Source: Rosa chinensis
Taxonomy: Eukaryota; Streptophyta; Magnoliopsida; Rosales; Rosaceae
Direction: 5' to 3'
NCBI RefSeq assembly: GCF_002994745.2
Contig: NC_037092.1
Coordinates: 8,298,501 to 8,362,500 of the forward strand
Length of the DNA stretch: 64,000 nt
Shown: piece by piece, positions 11,673 through 23,147 of the stretch
How the letters are laid out: each line of letters opens with the position of its first letter
Numbering within the stretch: position 1 is the first letter of the stretch
Position numbers and translations under genes: made by a program
The notes under the pieces: generated by a model
Databases searched by the model: none
What the model saw: the letters and a program-made list of their open reading frames with translations, nothing else
Told to the model about the DNA's origin: nothing

Positions 11673-12789
11673 ATGGCTAGCGTCGTAGAGATCTCGAGCA
11701 GTGAGGATTCTGGGTCTGACGTGTTGCTGAACGTTGCGGATAGGATTTTTATTGATTCGTTGCATCTGTCTGCTCCTGTAAGAACCTTACTGCCGGCACC
11801 GCTAGACATTGAACCTTTACAAACCATACTTTGGGACATAGCCATGGCTCGAGGTGGGCGACCAGAGAGTTCTAAGATAAGAGAGGACGCTGCCGCCCGT
11901 GATCGGCCCAAAGAGAGGCTAGCGAGCAATAGTGCCGCTAGCGGTTCTGCTGATGGGGGAGAGACTGGCGGGGAGGAAATCGAGTCGGCCTGGGTCCTTC
12001 TAGACGGTACCCCAGTGGACGAGGCTGGTGGGCCGATGACTGTAGTGGCCGTGAACCGACTAAAGCAGGTGTTTCGCCTCCCTGGGGTTCTGAAACTGTG
12101 GCCACCGCTGAAGGACGAGAGAGTGTCGATGCTGCCAGCGGGGCATGCTGCCGTGCACGAGGCAATCTTCCTCCAGGGAGTGACATTTCCCCTATTGCTA
12201 AATCTCTAAATTTTGGTTTGCGAGTTCGACCTCGCGTTTGGGCAGATTTGTCCCAACATGTGGCGGTTGTTGATGGAGATGAACTCGCTCTGGCGTCTGT
12301 CGGGATGTGAAGGGCCGACCGTGGCAGAGGTACTTCACTTCTACGAACTTGTGTATGTGAAGCGCTAAGGTTGCAGTGGGCAAGTGAACTTGAGCCGCCT
12401 CTAGGGGGCACCGAAGCTAATCGAGAACCTGAAGGATTCCATGTCTCCTTGGCGGGGGACCTTCTGTATTGCTACGGTGGGGTGGGAATATCAAGCGGGG
12501 TTGAATGAGGAGGAGCCGACATTTAGGATTAAGTCGGAGTTCCAACCTATCCGAGGTTGTCGCTAGCTTCCGCTGGAGTTGCCGGTTTTGTTTGTATGAT
12601 GTCTCTGCTCTTTGTTCTAATCATTAATTTTATTTTATTTTTTAGCGGGCTTGCGTTTTACCCTGACGCGGGAGGAAGAGTGTCGCGTGGTGAGGATTAG
12701 AGGTTGTTGGCGGAATCGCAACTTGCTTGACCTACGCCTGCTCACCGGCTGGGAGCTACTGGTCGACTTACAGTTGACGCATGCCTTTG
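11673..12789 (+). pseudogene. Gypsy-type transposon gag-like protein (Transposase_28-like), decayed
   Basis: An ATG at 11673 opens a frame with an acidic serine-rich N-terminus (VEISSSEDSGSD). The same frame, read through stops at 12207, 12366 and 12402, goes on to a stretch containing CPNMWRLLMEMNSLWRLSG, EVLHFYELVYVKR and TFCIATVGWEY. That pattern belongs to the plant family Pfam calls putative gypsy-type transposon (PF04195). After a stop near 12568 a plausible intron follows, and a second exon resumes at about 12644 and ends at a GT donor at 12790. Three in-frame stops without any frameshift point to decay by base substitution. No protease, RT or integrase follows, so the element is non-autonomous or truncated. 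Confidence 0.75.
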
Positions 12790-12839
12790 GTAAGTAATTT
12801 CCGCTGATGTGTGCCCTAGTTCTTTGTATCCGACTGACT

Positions 12840-14186
12840 CGTTGTTTGTGTAGATTAAAAGGCAGCCCCATATTTAATCCTCCCCTTCACAATTAAAAGG
12901 CACACTGTTCATTCATTTCTTCTCCGCAGAGCCGAAACCACCAAAACATAGGCAACCCTTTTGGGCTGCTCTCTCTCCTCCTTCTCCTCCATTTTTTTTC
13001 TCTTTTCTTTCTATTTTATTTTGAGATTTGAAGAACTATTGATACAAAGCTTCAAGGATCTATCAAATGGCTCAACCTCTACAAGATTCAATATTTGGGT
13101 ATTTTGTGGGAGTTGTAATTCAAGGCTGGTCATGCTAGCTTTTTAGCTATTTGTGATTATCCTTATTTTCTCCCACACTTCTCTACTCTTTGCTATTTGA
13201 ATTTTGTAATCTTGATGTCTATGCTTATGGGTTGTGAGTAATTTCCTTGTTGGAGGTTAGGGTTGTGTGCCCTAGCCCAAATTTTGTGTAAAAGATGTTT
13301 AATTTAATGTAATGATGCAATTTTCATATGATGGATGCTTATATCTATTTTTGTTGGGTTAAAATGCATGTCTAGGAGCCTAGTCAACTCTAGGGTGTGT
13401 ATTTTGAGCATGTCTAGGATGGAGTTAGGGGCTTGACCCCCTCTAATTCCTAAGCTAGAAACCTTCAATTTCGTATTCGAGGGGTTATAAGCATGGTGAT
13501 TTAAACCTGTTGCGTGATTGCGCGGGCGGGTCGCTTAGTAGTCTAATTCCTTGATCTCTACTCCTCTTGATGTGAATTAGTGACCCTTGAACCGGCTCTA
13601 ATTCATGCCAAGTGAGTTCCTACGACCCTTGAACCGGAGTAGGAATACCATGAAAGGGAATTTCGGTCCTTGAGCCTTGAACCGCCTTGGATACGACTAC
13701 CGCCAAAGTAGGAATTTGCATCTACATTAGATTAGCTTCCGACACATAGAATTTGGGTGAAGGAGCCTCCCTAACACCCGGCATTCTCATTTTTATTGTT
13801 TACATCTCATTTTTATTAATTGCTTTACATTTCATTACATTTTGTTAATCTAAAATCAACTCTTAAAATATTGAACTCCAACTCATTGTAAATATTCATC
13901 ACTAGGCTCTTAGTTTTGATTAGGCTTTGGTGAAAATTAAAGCCGAGCATTGCTAAGGCTTGGTGCCTTAGATTAACATTTTTATTTATTTTTTTCTTTT
14001 CTTTGTTTGCTAAGTGTCTTTATTTTATTTATTTTATTTCCTTTATTTCCTTAGTGACTTTAGCTCCGACCACCCAAGGATTGTGGGTTAGCCACTAATC
14101 CCCGTGGTACGATAACTTTGGGCATTATACTTCCTTATCTTGACAATGATACGTACGCTTGCGTAAATGTGTATCAAGTCATTTCG
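12840..14186 (+). mobile_element. LTR-like segment (gypsy, Athila/Tat style), probably solo or truncated
   Basis: The composition changes to T-rich non-coding DNA with landmarks typical of long gypsy LTRs: a CATATTTAATCC promoter-like motif near 12870, a repeated GACCCTTGAACCGG motif at about 13580-13690, and a terminal stretch ending in a GTATCAAGT-like sequence near 14175, just where a primer-binding site would be expected. Instead the next element begins at once. No second LTR was seen, hence solo or truncated. The borders are approximate. Confidence 0.4.
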
Positions 14187-15045
14187 CGTAGCAAGCGGCG
14201 GCGCTCCCATCCAGTCTGCAGCAGGGCGCTCCTGCATTGCAAGTGGTAGAAGGACGAGGCTACACCAAGTTTTTAATTGCACCCGGTTTTGTTCTGGGGA
14301 GGCTTTCAGGCTCGACCAGGAGAAGGTAGCGACAGGCTTTTGGGGTCTAGAGGAAGACCGCAGTTAGAGACGTCCTTCAGGCGAGGAGGAGATGTCCACT
14401 AAGGCTTTTGGTTCGTGTTTGTAGGGCCAGATAGTTGCAGCGAGCAGATTTGGTAGGCGGTGAGATGGTTGCTATGGCCCCCTGCCTGGGAAGGCCACCG
14501 AACTAACGAGGGGGTGGCGGACGGCTTCTTGGAGGTTCCAGATCCGGTCGGCAAGGGTTTGGGAGCGTAGGATTTGGGCAGCGGGTCTTGGCCTCTGCCT
14601 TCATGGGTTGCAGAGTTGTAGTCCAATGAATTGGGCCTAATTAGTCCAATTCCCCTATTTTCTCACTCTCGGTCAGGTTTGAGCTTCTTGGGGGTGGTCT
14701 GTCCTATTCTTTGTCCTGCACCTGTTCCTAGCATGTTGCTGTGGGTGTGTTGAATATTGCGACGTACACCAGGAGGGTCTTAGGCATCAAGATGTTCAAG
14801 ACATTGGTTCCATTTTAGGGTAGTGTAGGATTAGGGGGTTTTTTAATTCTGCATTTTTTTCAGCAGTTTCTTTAGGATTTTAGTCTTTTGGACTTTAGTT
14901 TTTTGGATTTCTTTTCGATTTAGTTCTCTTCGTGAGCATGAGTTGTAATATGAGGGGTGTTATGTACCCTTCATGCTTGACCGAGTGAGGTCGTATGATT
15001 TACCATCAATAAATTAGTCTTCCGTTGTCCTAAAAAAAAAAAAAA
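14187..15045 (+). mobile_element. Non-LTR retroelement with poly(A) tail, copy 1
   Basis: A segment of about 860 bp ends in a run of 13 A at 15033-15045. A related copy lies at 61659-62385. The two share the opening GTAGCA...GCGGCGGCG, the phrase CTGCAGCAGGGCGCTCC and a long 3' block including GGGTCTTAGGCATCAAGATG. Neither has a substantial open frame. The shared start suggests a defined 5' end, which would fit a short non-autonomous element rather than random 5' truncations of a LINE. No target-site duplication was found. Confidence 0.65.
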
Positions 15046-15723
15046 TCTCAGTTCTAATTAATGTAACTGAATAGCATTTTACCTTTCATATATCTGTCAA
15101 GGCGTCTTCAACTTCTTATGTATAACACACAAAAGTGAGTTTTGCGAATTCATATATTTGTTGAAAGTGATCTCGGATCACGTCCCGAATTCTGTAATTG
15201 GACTAAAATGTTACTTTTTGATACTCTAGATATCGAGTATGAAAAATTGAAATTTTTTAAGAATTAGGTGCACCATTAACATCTATTCACCTTAGAACAA
15301 AGCTAGACAATTGACTTACTAACTCGTATACAGCGTACAAATACAATGACTTACACAATTTGTTTGCTAAGCACCAATAGCCAATACTTAGTAAAGGTTA
15401 AAGCGGTAGCTCTCACTTTGCCGTTGTCGTACATGTTTCCTCTTGTCCAATCTTTGACAATGTCATTCGAATGATCGAATCTCTCCCACTTCAAGTCGGC
15501 AACGTGATAGCAAAACATGCACCAGCATTCCAACAAAACTCAAGGGCATTCTGGTCATGACAAATAATGGTCTCTCGTCAAACTTCCATAATTCCCACAA
15601 CCATCTCTACCTTATTAAAGTCTTATATATTCAAACTTCAGTTTCATTTAGCCTCTCATCCATTTCCCCAGAACATCTAGCACCAGAGGCATTGCTCAAG
15701 AGAGATCATTCATCATTGTAGCT
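15046..15723 (+). promoter_or_regulatory. Upstream region of the NPF gene
   Basis: AT-rich sequence with a TATA-like CTTATATAT at about 15622-15630, roughly 95 bp before the ATG at 15724. The intervening C/T-rich leader is consistent with a short 5' UTR. No coding sequence was recognised upstream. Confidence 0.45.
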
Positions 15724-18228
15724 ATGGAGATGGTAAGTTTAACTAAAATGGTCTTCTTCTTTTTTTATGTTTTGTAATCGATTTCGAATATTTTACTAAT
15801 GAGTAATATATCTTTACTACCATCCCAGGAAAAGAAGGTTGAGTTTGTTGAAGGAAAGGTGGATTGGAAGGGAAGGACAGCTGTGAAACATAAACATGGA
15901 GGAATGAGAACTGCTTTTCTCATACTTGGTAAATTAGAGAACTCAAATTGTAAACATTGTAATTAGCATGGTCGGCATAGCAAATTAATATTCAATAACA
16001 ATATGTTTGTACTGCAGCTACATTTGGTTTTGAGAACATGGCAACTTTGGCTTTGGCGGTGAACTTGGTTACATACTTCAATGGGGTGATGCATTTTGAA
16101 ATATCTGATGCCGCTAACCAACTTACCAACTTCGCCGGCACTGGTTATATTCTCTCCATTATCATGGCCATCCTTGCAGACACATTCTTCGGCCGATTCA
16201 AAACCCTTCTCATTTCAGCTTGCTTCGAGTTCGTCGTAAGCAAAAATTACTAAACTTTCACTCTATAATGTGTCCGTGTTTATTCAATCAAATTTGGATC
16301 TGTTCATTGACATGATTTATATCTAACAAGTAAGATACTGACATGCGTACTGAAACATTGTTCAGGGGCTAGGATTACTAACCGTGCAAGCTCACTATCC
16401 AAGTCTCCAGCCACCGGTCTGTAACGTGTTTGATCCAACTTCTTCTTGCGAGAAAGTTACTGGTGGCAATGCTGCTTTGCTTTTCATTGCTCTCTACATA
16501 TTGGCAGCAGGAGCTGCAGGAGTCAAAGCTACCTTGCCATCACATGGTGCAGATCAATTTGATGAAAAAGATCCAAAAGAGACGAGGCAGATGTCGAGCT
16601 TCTTCAACCTGCTCTTACTAGCAGTATGTCTGGGTGGTGTGGTCAGCCTAACACTAATTGTGTGGATCCAAGACAATAAAGGATGGGATTGGGGATTTGG
16701 GATTTCTACAATCGCCATGTTCTTGGGTGTCGTCGTCTTCTTTTCAGGATTGCCTATGTACCGGATACAAGCTATTCGAGGAACTAGTGCAATAATCGAA
16801 ATTATACAGGTTTGTTTCCATATTACATACAATAATTTCTCTATTATGTAATAAGAGAGATCAACACATAATTATACATAAATAATGTATCGAACGTATA
16901 GACTCTTCTCACAACGATAAAATCACGTGAGGGATGCATGAATATGATGTGTTGATATTTGAAAGATGGAAGCATATGCGACCGCCTTTATCCTAGATAA
17001 AATATGATATCTATATTTTTTCTAATAAGTTTAGTTTGGCGGTATACACAATCTTTTTTCTCTTCTTTTTCTATTGGTTTTTAGTTAGAGCCTACAGTGA
17101 ATCTAAGAGGAAGAAGACGGCTCCATGAAGATATATGCTTAATGAATACTTCCAACTATACTCTGTTTCTTCAGAAAAATTACTTACATCACAAGTAATT
17201 AACTTCTTCTCCATGTCCTTTTTCAGGTGTATGTTGCCGCGGTCCGCAACAGAAATCTCACCCTTCCTGAGAACCCTTCAGATCTCTATGAGATCGAGGC
17301 AGACAAGGAAGCTTCACTTGAAGAAGAATTCCTACATCACAGACCCATTTTCGGCTTCTTGGACAAGGCAGCAATTAAACGAGGGCAAAATGATGACGCC
17401 GAATCTCTAAACTCATGGAAGCTTTGCAGAGTCACCCAAGTCGAAAATGCAAAGATAATACTAGGCATGGTGCCCATATTCCTATGCACAATCATAATGA
17501 CTCTTTGCTTGGCTCAGCTCCAAACCTTTTCAATCCAACAAGGCCTCACCATGGACACAAGCATTACAAAAAACTTCAAAATCCCACCAGCCTCACTCCC
17601 CATCATCCCAATCATGTTCCTCGTGATCATAATCCCCGTCTACGACAGAATCTTTGTCCCCTTGGCCAGCAAATTCTCAGGCATTCCCTCCGGAATCACC
17701 CATCTACAGCGCATAGGCGTCGGCCTAGTCCTCTCCTGTGTCTCCATGGGCGTGGCTGGAATCATGGAAGTCAAGAGAAAAGACGTGGCGAGAGACCACA
17801 ACATGCTGGATGCAATCCCAGTGCTGCAGCCACTCCCCATCAGCACATTCTGGCTGTCATTCCAGTACTTCATTTTCGGAATCGCTGACATGTTCACCTA
17901 CGTCGGTCTCCTTGAGTTTTTCTACTCGGAGGCACCAAAAGGGCTCAAGTCCATCTCGACTTGCTTCCTATGGAGCTCAATGGCACTCGGGTACTTCTTC
18001 AGCACAGTGTTGGTTAAGATTGTGAATGCGGCAACACATGGGAGCAATGGGGGTTGGCTGGCTGGGAACAACATCAACAGGAACCACTTGAACCTTTTCT
18101 ATTGGTTGCTTTCAGGGATGAGCTTCTTGAACTTCTTCCTCTATCTGTTTGTTTCAAGGAGGTATAAGTATAGGCCAGGGAGTCCCATGCTGGTCTCAAA
18201 AGATGACAAGAAGGAGGATGAGCTCTAA
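15724..18228 (+). CDS. NRT1/PTR family (NPF) transporter, NPF4-like
   Basis: Five exons: 15724-15732, 15829-15928, 16018-16235, 16366-16809 and 17227-18228. They join to 1773 bp (590 residues). The first coding exon encodes only three residues, as in several plant NPF genes. The protein has about twelve membrane segments with a long central loop (residues about 245-325, charged, ending near [11 protein letters not shown]), as expected for this proton-coupled plasma-membrane family of nitrate, peptide and hormone transporters. The start EGKVDWKGR...KHGGM is characteristic. In helix 1 the usual ExxER proton motif reads FGFEN, so the first glutamate is missing; NPF4 members often deviate here. 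NPF4 includes abscisic acid and gibberellin transporters, but the substrate cannot be assigned from sequence. Confidence 0.93.
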
Positions 18229-18590
18229 GAGCTTAGGCTAAAAGAAAGAGGAATTTTATCATGTATCTGGTTTGGTATGTAATGGGTGCAAAATTAGATT
18301 ATTTTCTATCTTTGTATAAGTTTGTTTCCTTTCAGGCTTTCAGCTAGTAATTGTAACTAATTACATTTGTTGTGTTCATCATGAGAAAGTTTCAGTTCAA
18401 ATGCATAAGCATGCATATGGTGTAAGCATTTCTATAGCATAAAAAAGGAGCATCTACATTAAAGGTAATGTTAACAAATTTAATACGAAGAGATGGATGA
18501 GATCCCAATTTCAAATTTCCGCTGAAATATTTGAAAACTAAGAAGAAACAAAATTGTAAAAAGAAGAAAAAATAAAAAGAGGGGAAGAAC
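18229..18590. other. 3' region of the NPF gene and spacer
   Basis: This is the probable 3' UTR of the transporter, followed by A-rich DNA. No gene was seen before the start of the duplicated zinc-knuckle segment. Confidence 0.5.
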
Positions 18591-19596
18591 CTGTCAGACA
18601 GCCAACAGACCGTCCCCGTCTCACAGACAAGCAAGATAAGAGAGGTACGATCTATCAAAACATATCCTATTCAGGTAAGGTAGCTAACTCTTGGCACGTG
18701 CATCCGTATTTCAACGCCGGTAGAGTTTCCCTTTCTCCGATGTGGTACTCATTCCTTCACTACAGCTCTGAGAGCTGATAGTTGCCTCTAGACTCGATCT
18801 CCTAGTTCTTTACTACATACAAAACCAAAAAGAAAAAATCCAGCACGTTCATCATTTACCAAACACAAGTAAATACGAACTCTTAAAAGTTAAACCTCAT
18901 ATTCAAATGGTTGAAACATATCTTTATCTAAAGCGAAAGAAAATGCAAAAAGGCTAGTAGCTACCATATAATATAAACACAGAATGACTTTCCCCCTATT
19001 CAAAATGGCCATCCCAAGCATATATACCTCAAATTTCTCTGTGCTTTCAATCAGAGTCATCGTCGTTTCCACCTCCACCATTTGCTGAAGGGCACTCATG
19101 CTGCCAATGTCCGGGCCACCCACACTTGAAGCAGACATTTTCCCAGTAAGGGCTTCTCCTTCCACCATATGAGTAAACAATGTAATCATTGTTTGAGTCG
19201 TCCCCTCCCGCTTGACCACTTCCATGCATTTCCTGATCAGTTGCAGAAGGGCAATCTCGTGCCCAATGTCCTGGGCGGCCACACTTGAAGCATTCATTTC
19301 TCCCCGCAGATGAACTATCTCCTCCCCCATAGTTGCTCCAACCCGAGGATGCCCTTCCCATTTTCCTTACATACATGTCTTGATCACCTGCTGAAGGGCA
19401 ATCTTTGGCCCAATGTCCTGGACGACCACACTTGAAGCATTCATTTTGTGCTACAGATGTTTTAAGCTCTTTGCCATTGTTTCTCCTCCCACCAGAAGAG
19501 TAGCCAGGAGGTGAACTCTGAATAATAGACACAAAAATTTCACACATATTAGTGGAGAACAACAAAAGTATGAATAAGGGACAGATTCAAATGTAC
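18590..19596 (-). repeat. Duplicated zinc-knuckle segment, copy 1
   Basis: This stretch is homologous to 21245-22360. Both share the CCHC exon, the flanking intron and about 450 bp of downstream DNA with patchy similarity (CACGTGCAT, GGTAGTTGTCTCTA-like blocks). Homology on the upstream side stops abruptly at 19596, where a TIR gene fragment begins. Confidence 0.85.
19047..19517 (-). CDS. CCHC zinc-knuckle exon, copy 1 (3' terminal exon, intact)
   Basis: On the minus strand an acceptor (ATTCAG) is followed by an open frame of about 156 residues ending at a TGA at 19047. It holds three CX2CX4HX4C zinc knuckles (CFKCGRPGHWAKDC, CFKCGRPGHWARDC, CFKCGWPGHWQHEC) separated by Gly/Ser-rich linkers, with an acidic tail. 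Such modules bind single-stranded nucleic acid, as in CNBP/HEXBP-like proteins. A frame with an upstream Met extends to 19565 but crosses what looks like intron. The natural upstream exon is missing: a TIR fragment on the same strand precedes it. Whether the exon is expressed, alone or fused, is unknown. Confidence 0.7.
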   Translation of the reverse strand, partial: SSPPGYSSGGRRNNGKELKTSVAQNECFKCGRPGHWAKDCPSAGDQDMYVRKMGRASSGWSNYGGGDSSSAGRNECFKCGRPGHWARDCPSATDQEMHGSGQAGGDDSNNDYIVYSYGGRRSPYWENVCFKCGWPGHWQHECPSANGGGGNDDDSD

Positions 19597-20302
19597 CAAC
19601 GTCTTGTGGGGCAATGCATAGCTTAATGTGACTTTCAATTCCAACCAAGCCCTTCAAATCGCTTGAGCATTAGCGATTCAACTTCATCACATCATCTTCG
19701 ACAACTCCCTCAACTAGTTCGGATTCCTGGCTGGCATAATGACCAAGAACAAATAATTACTAGTTGAGGACTTGAGGTCATATAGTTAACCAGTCAGAAA
19801 CATGAATTAGTAAAAAGTCGAAAAAGTTACCGAAAGCTGCGTGAATCAAACCCAGCTAGTTTGGAAGATTTAGTTAAAGTATCCCTCCACTTGAGCACCT
19901 TGTCTGGCTTGTCCTTGAAATGTTCTTCATGTCGAACAAATGCAGCTGCATAGCTCTCCCTCTGGTGGTGTACACGTGACGGATCTACTTCGTAAAAAAT
20001 AGGCATAACCAATTGTTTATTTCTTTCTTTACATTCCATAATATGTGCAAGTTCATCCAAGCACCATGTGGAAGAAGCATAGTTTTGTGACAAAATGACC
20101 ACGGAAAGCTTTGATTCCTCAATTGCTTTAAGAAGGGCAGGTTCAATTTCCTCTCCGCTCTTAAGTTCGTCATCTAGGTTTTGATTTGCTCCCTATCTAA
20201 AGCCGCAAGAAGATGGCTGGTAAAAGTCTTGCGGGTGTCCTCCCCTCTGAAACTAAGAAAGACATCATACCTAAAGCCGTCAGGTGCAGAAGAAGAAGCC
20301 AT
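19597..20302 (-). pseudogene. TIR-NBS resistance gene fragment, broken
   Basis: The first exon (20302-19831) starts MASSSAPDGF and encodes a TIR domain with DVFLSFRGEDTR, then the LSQNYASSTWCLDEL region containing the catalytic-position glutamate, and KWRDTL near the end. The frame breaks at about 20177, where TAG follows IKT; the canonical sequence would need about four more bases. After a GT donor at 19830 and an acceptor at 19731, a second exon reads ESELVEGVVEDD, then an in-frame TAA, then SDLKGLVGIESHIK, the known linker to NB-ARC. Coding similarity ends at 19597, before the P-loop. TIR domains are NADases that signal cell death; this copy appears unable to make a full product, though a short TIR-only peptide is conceivable. 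Confidence 0.85.
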
Positions 20303-21240
20303 ATTACAGAAACACGTATAATTATCCACAAGTCCAAACTGGCAAACTCTTTCTTGGAGAAAAACTCTCCAGCTTAAGAAATAATTAAAACGAATACTAA
20401 ATTAAGTGGTGGAAGTCTACATGTACAATGTAAATCGACATAAGAATAATGAACGAACGCTTTCATGGTAAACAAAACAGATCGATCAAGCAGTGTGGGA
20501 GAAGAGAGAATCAGAGATTGTGCTGATCTGATTATCAGTGTTGGATTTGCAGAGATTTTGAACTTGCTAGTAACAAAAGAATCCTTTCTTTTTTCTTTTT
20601 GGAGTAAAGTAAGAATCGTTGGGACTAGAATTCTTAGTAGCAGAGATAAAAAGAAGAAACCAATGAGGAAAATTCTAAGCACTTTAGTCAAGATATCTTT
20701 CACTACTTTGTGATTCAAATTAAAGTGAGAGGAACAGGTAGTGGCCTACATGGCTGAGCTTTCCAGGCTTGACTAACGAAAGATAAAGTCGGTAGGAACA
20801 AGCATGAACGAGAAAAGTTGCAACCAATCAACCATAATATGAGGTGCATGACAAATACAAAATAATGAAAATATTAACTTACCTAGGCATGAGATTGATC
20901 AAATTAAGCTTTCAAGATTAGTGAGTGGTAATTTAAAACAAGATTTGTATCCCAACTCTGTTTGGGACCTTTCTCTGTCCTCACGTCCTCACAGTACTTA
21001 ACTACCTTATGACATTACATTCACCATAAGGCCAGTTTATCCTGCAGGGGTAATCTGATCAGCTCAAATGCTTCTATCATCTTAAGGCCGATGCCTTTTC
21101 AAGTGTTAGAAGTGAACAAAAAATAGGTTAGATACCGGTGTCGCACTCTTTTGGGTATATATCACTTTGTATAAGAACAAAGTTCATGGTAGTTGAATCC
21201 AGCTGAAAAAGTTTTAAGAACAACAAAGAAAAATACAAAA
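20303..21240. other. Spacer upstream of the TIR fragment
   Basis: AT-rich DNA that would include the promoter of the TIR fragment. Frames on both strands at 20374-20718 overlap each other and match no family I know. No element ends were seen. Confidence 0.4.
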
Positions 21241-21244
21241 AAGG

Positions 21245-22360
21245 GGAACCTGTCAGACAGCCAGGCGACCACCTCAGACTTGAGGAATCAAGCTGAGAAC
21301 GATCATCTACAGCCATGGTGACCCGAGGATCACCAGCCGTCAATCACGCTCTAATCGCATGGCTCTACTTCATCCACCAGGTTTAGATTCCTGTCTCCTT
21401 AGAAATCAAGGATACAGAGGTACGATCCTATAGAACAGATCCTGTTCAAGTAAGGTCGTGGGCTATTACCACGTGCATGCTTATTTAAACGCTTCTGTTA
21501 TTCCCTTCTGTCCAATGTGGGAGGCTTTTCTTCTCTAGTTTTACACCTCTGGGAGATGGTAGTTGTCTCTACACTCGATCATACAGAAGCACAGAGAAAA
21601 GTCGACCCAGCACGTTTTCTCATTCATCAAACATAATCAAATACGAACTCTTAATATTTAATAATTTCTTTTCAAATGCTTGAAACATTTCTTTGTCTAA
21701 AGCGAAAAAATAACATGAAAAAGGGCTAGTAGCTGCCATATAACAGAGATGACTTTCCTCCTATTCAAAACGGCCATCCCAAGCATACCTCAATTTCTCT
21801 GCGCTTTCCATCACTGCCAATATCGTTTCCACCTCCACCATTTGACGAAGGGCACTCTCGCTGCCAATGTCCGGAGCGCCCACACTTGAAGCAGTCATCT
21901 TCCCAGTAAGTGCTTCTCCTTCCACCATATGAGTAAACAATGTAGTCATTGTTTGAGTCGTCCACTCCCGCTTGACCACTTCCATGCATTTCCTGATCAG
22001 TTGCAGAAGGGCAATTAATCTCGTGCCCAATGTCCTGGGCGGCCACACTTGAAGCATTCATTTCTCCCCACAGATGAACTATCTCCTCCCCCATAGTTGC
22101 ACCAACCCAAGGGTGCCCTTCCCATTTTCCTTCCATACATGTCTTGATCACCTGCTGAAGGGCAATCTTTGGCCCAATGTCCTGGACGACCACACTTGAA
22201 GCATTCATTTTGTGCTACAGATGTTTTAAGCTCTTTGCCATAGTTTCTCCTCCCACCAGAAGAGTAGCCAGGAGGTGAACTCTGAATAATAGACACAAAA
22301 ATTTCACACATATTAGTGGACAACAACAAAAGTATGAATAGGGAACAGATTCAAATGTAC
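21245..22360 (-). repeat. Duplicated zinc-knuckle segment, copy 2
   Basis: Partner of 18590-19596. In the zinc-knuckle exon the two copies differ at only a few positions. The homology ends on the upstream side at 22360, at the sequence AAATGTAC, the same point where copy 1 switches to TIR sequence. Confidence 0.85.
21765..22281 (-). pseudogene. CCHC zinc-knuckle exon, copy 2, frameshifted
   Basis: The exon begins after the same acceptor as copy 1 and encodes the first two knuckles. Within the second, next to the final cysteine, four extra bases (near 22017) shift the frame: the original frame hits a stop, and the third knuckle (CFKCGRSGHWQREC) continues in another frame to about 21765. A short protein with one complete and one nearly complete knuckle could still be made. 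This copy keeps its original upstream sequence, so it may show what the ancestral gene looked like. Confidence 0.75.
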
Positions 22361-23147
22361 AAAGAAAACAATAAAGATACCAAGCAGGGAAGTGAATAAC
22401 ATCACAGAGTCCACATCAATGAAGCTCTTCATAGAACAATTGTTAAGAAACCAAAACCATATATATATAGAACAATGGAAATACACTCCTGCGTTAATTT
22501 CTTTAACAATTTGAATGTATGTACAAGTTCTCTCTTTTTCATTACATGATTAGAAAGTTCACTTAGAATTGCTTCTACAAAAAATTTATCAAATCGAATA
22601 TGATTTAGTCAACTAACTATTTCAAGCATCATCATAAGAACATAACTTTATCAAAACATATTGGATACTTATATGTCTATAAAAGATCCAATTTAGTTGA
22701 TGTTTTGAAGATATTCATTCATTACAAAATGATTTGAAAAATCAACAATTGTAACACGATAATACAATTAGAAACAAGGAAATGTTTGCACAGATTGATA
22801 TGGAGTCGTGTCTACTAACAAGTTCGTGTACTTTGGGTTAAAGAATCATGGTCTAAAACTCTAGAAACTGCGACGCTAGCTAGAAATCAAAATTCTCTAC
22901 ATAACTAATTCTCAACCAAAAGCTAGCCGCTACAGAAAAAGGGATTGGGTATTCACAGTAAATATTCCTAGATAACTAAAACTGGGAAACCCGAGATGTT
23001 CTACTAGTAGTCACTAGTCACTAATGAAAAACTGCCAAAAAATTTTCTGCTTGACTGTCTTTCTTCTTAACATTAGTAGTATCAAACTAAGTCTCAAAAC
23101 GAAGCAGTTGAAACTAAAAATTCTTTTCTCCTTCAATTGTGAAAACT
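22361..23147. other. Region upstream of zinc-knuckle copy 2
   Basis: AT-rich sequence probably holding introns of the copy 2 gene on the minus strand. A possible short exon around 22375-22440 was considered but has no clear borders. Nothing else was recognised. Confidence 0.35.

Noticed and set aside
20374..20718. 114-codon minus-strand frame upstream of the TIR fragment
   Set aside because: A plus-strand frame of similar length overlaps it. Neither has a recognised domain. Probably promoter DNA.
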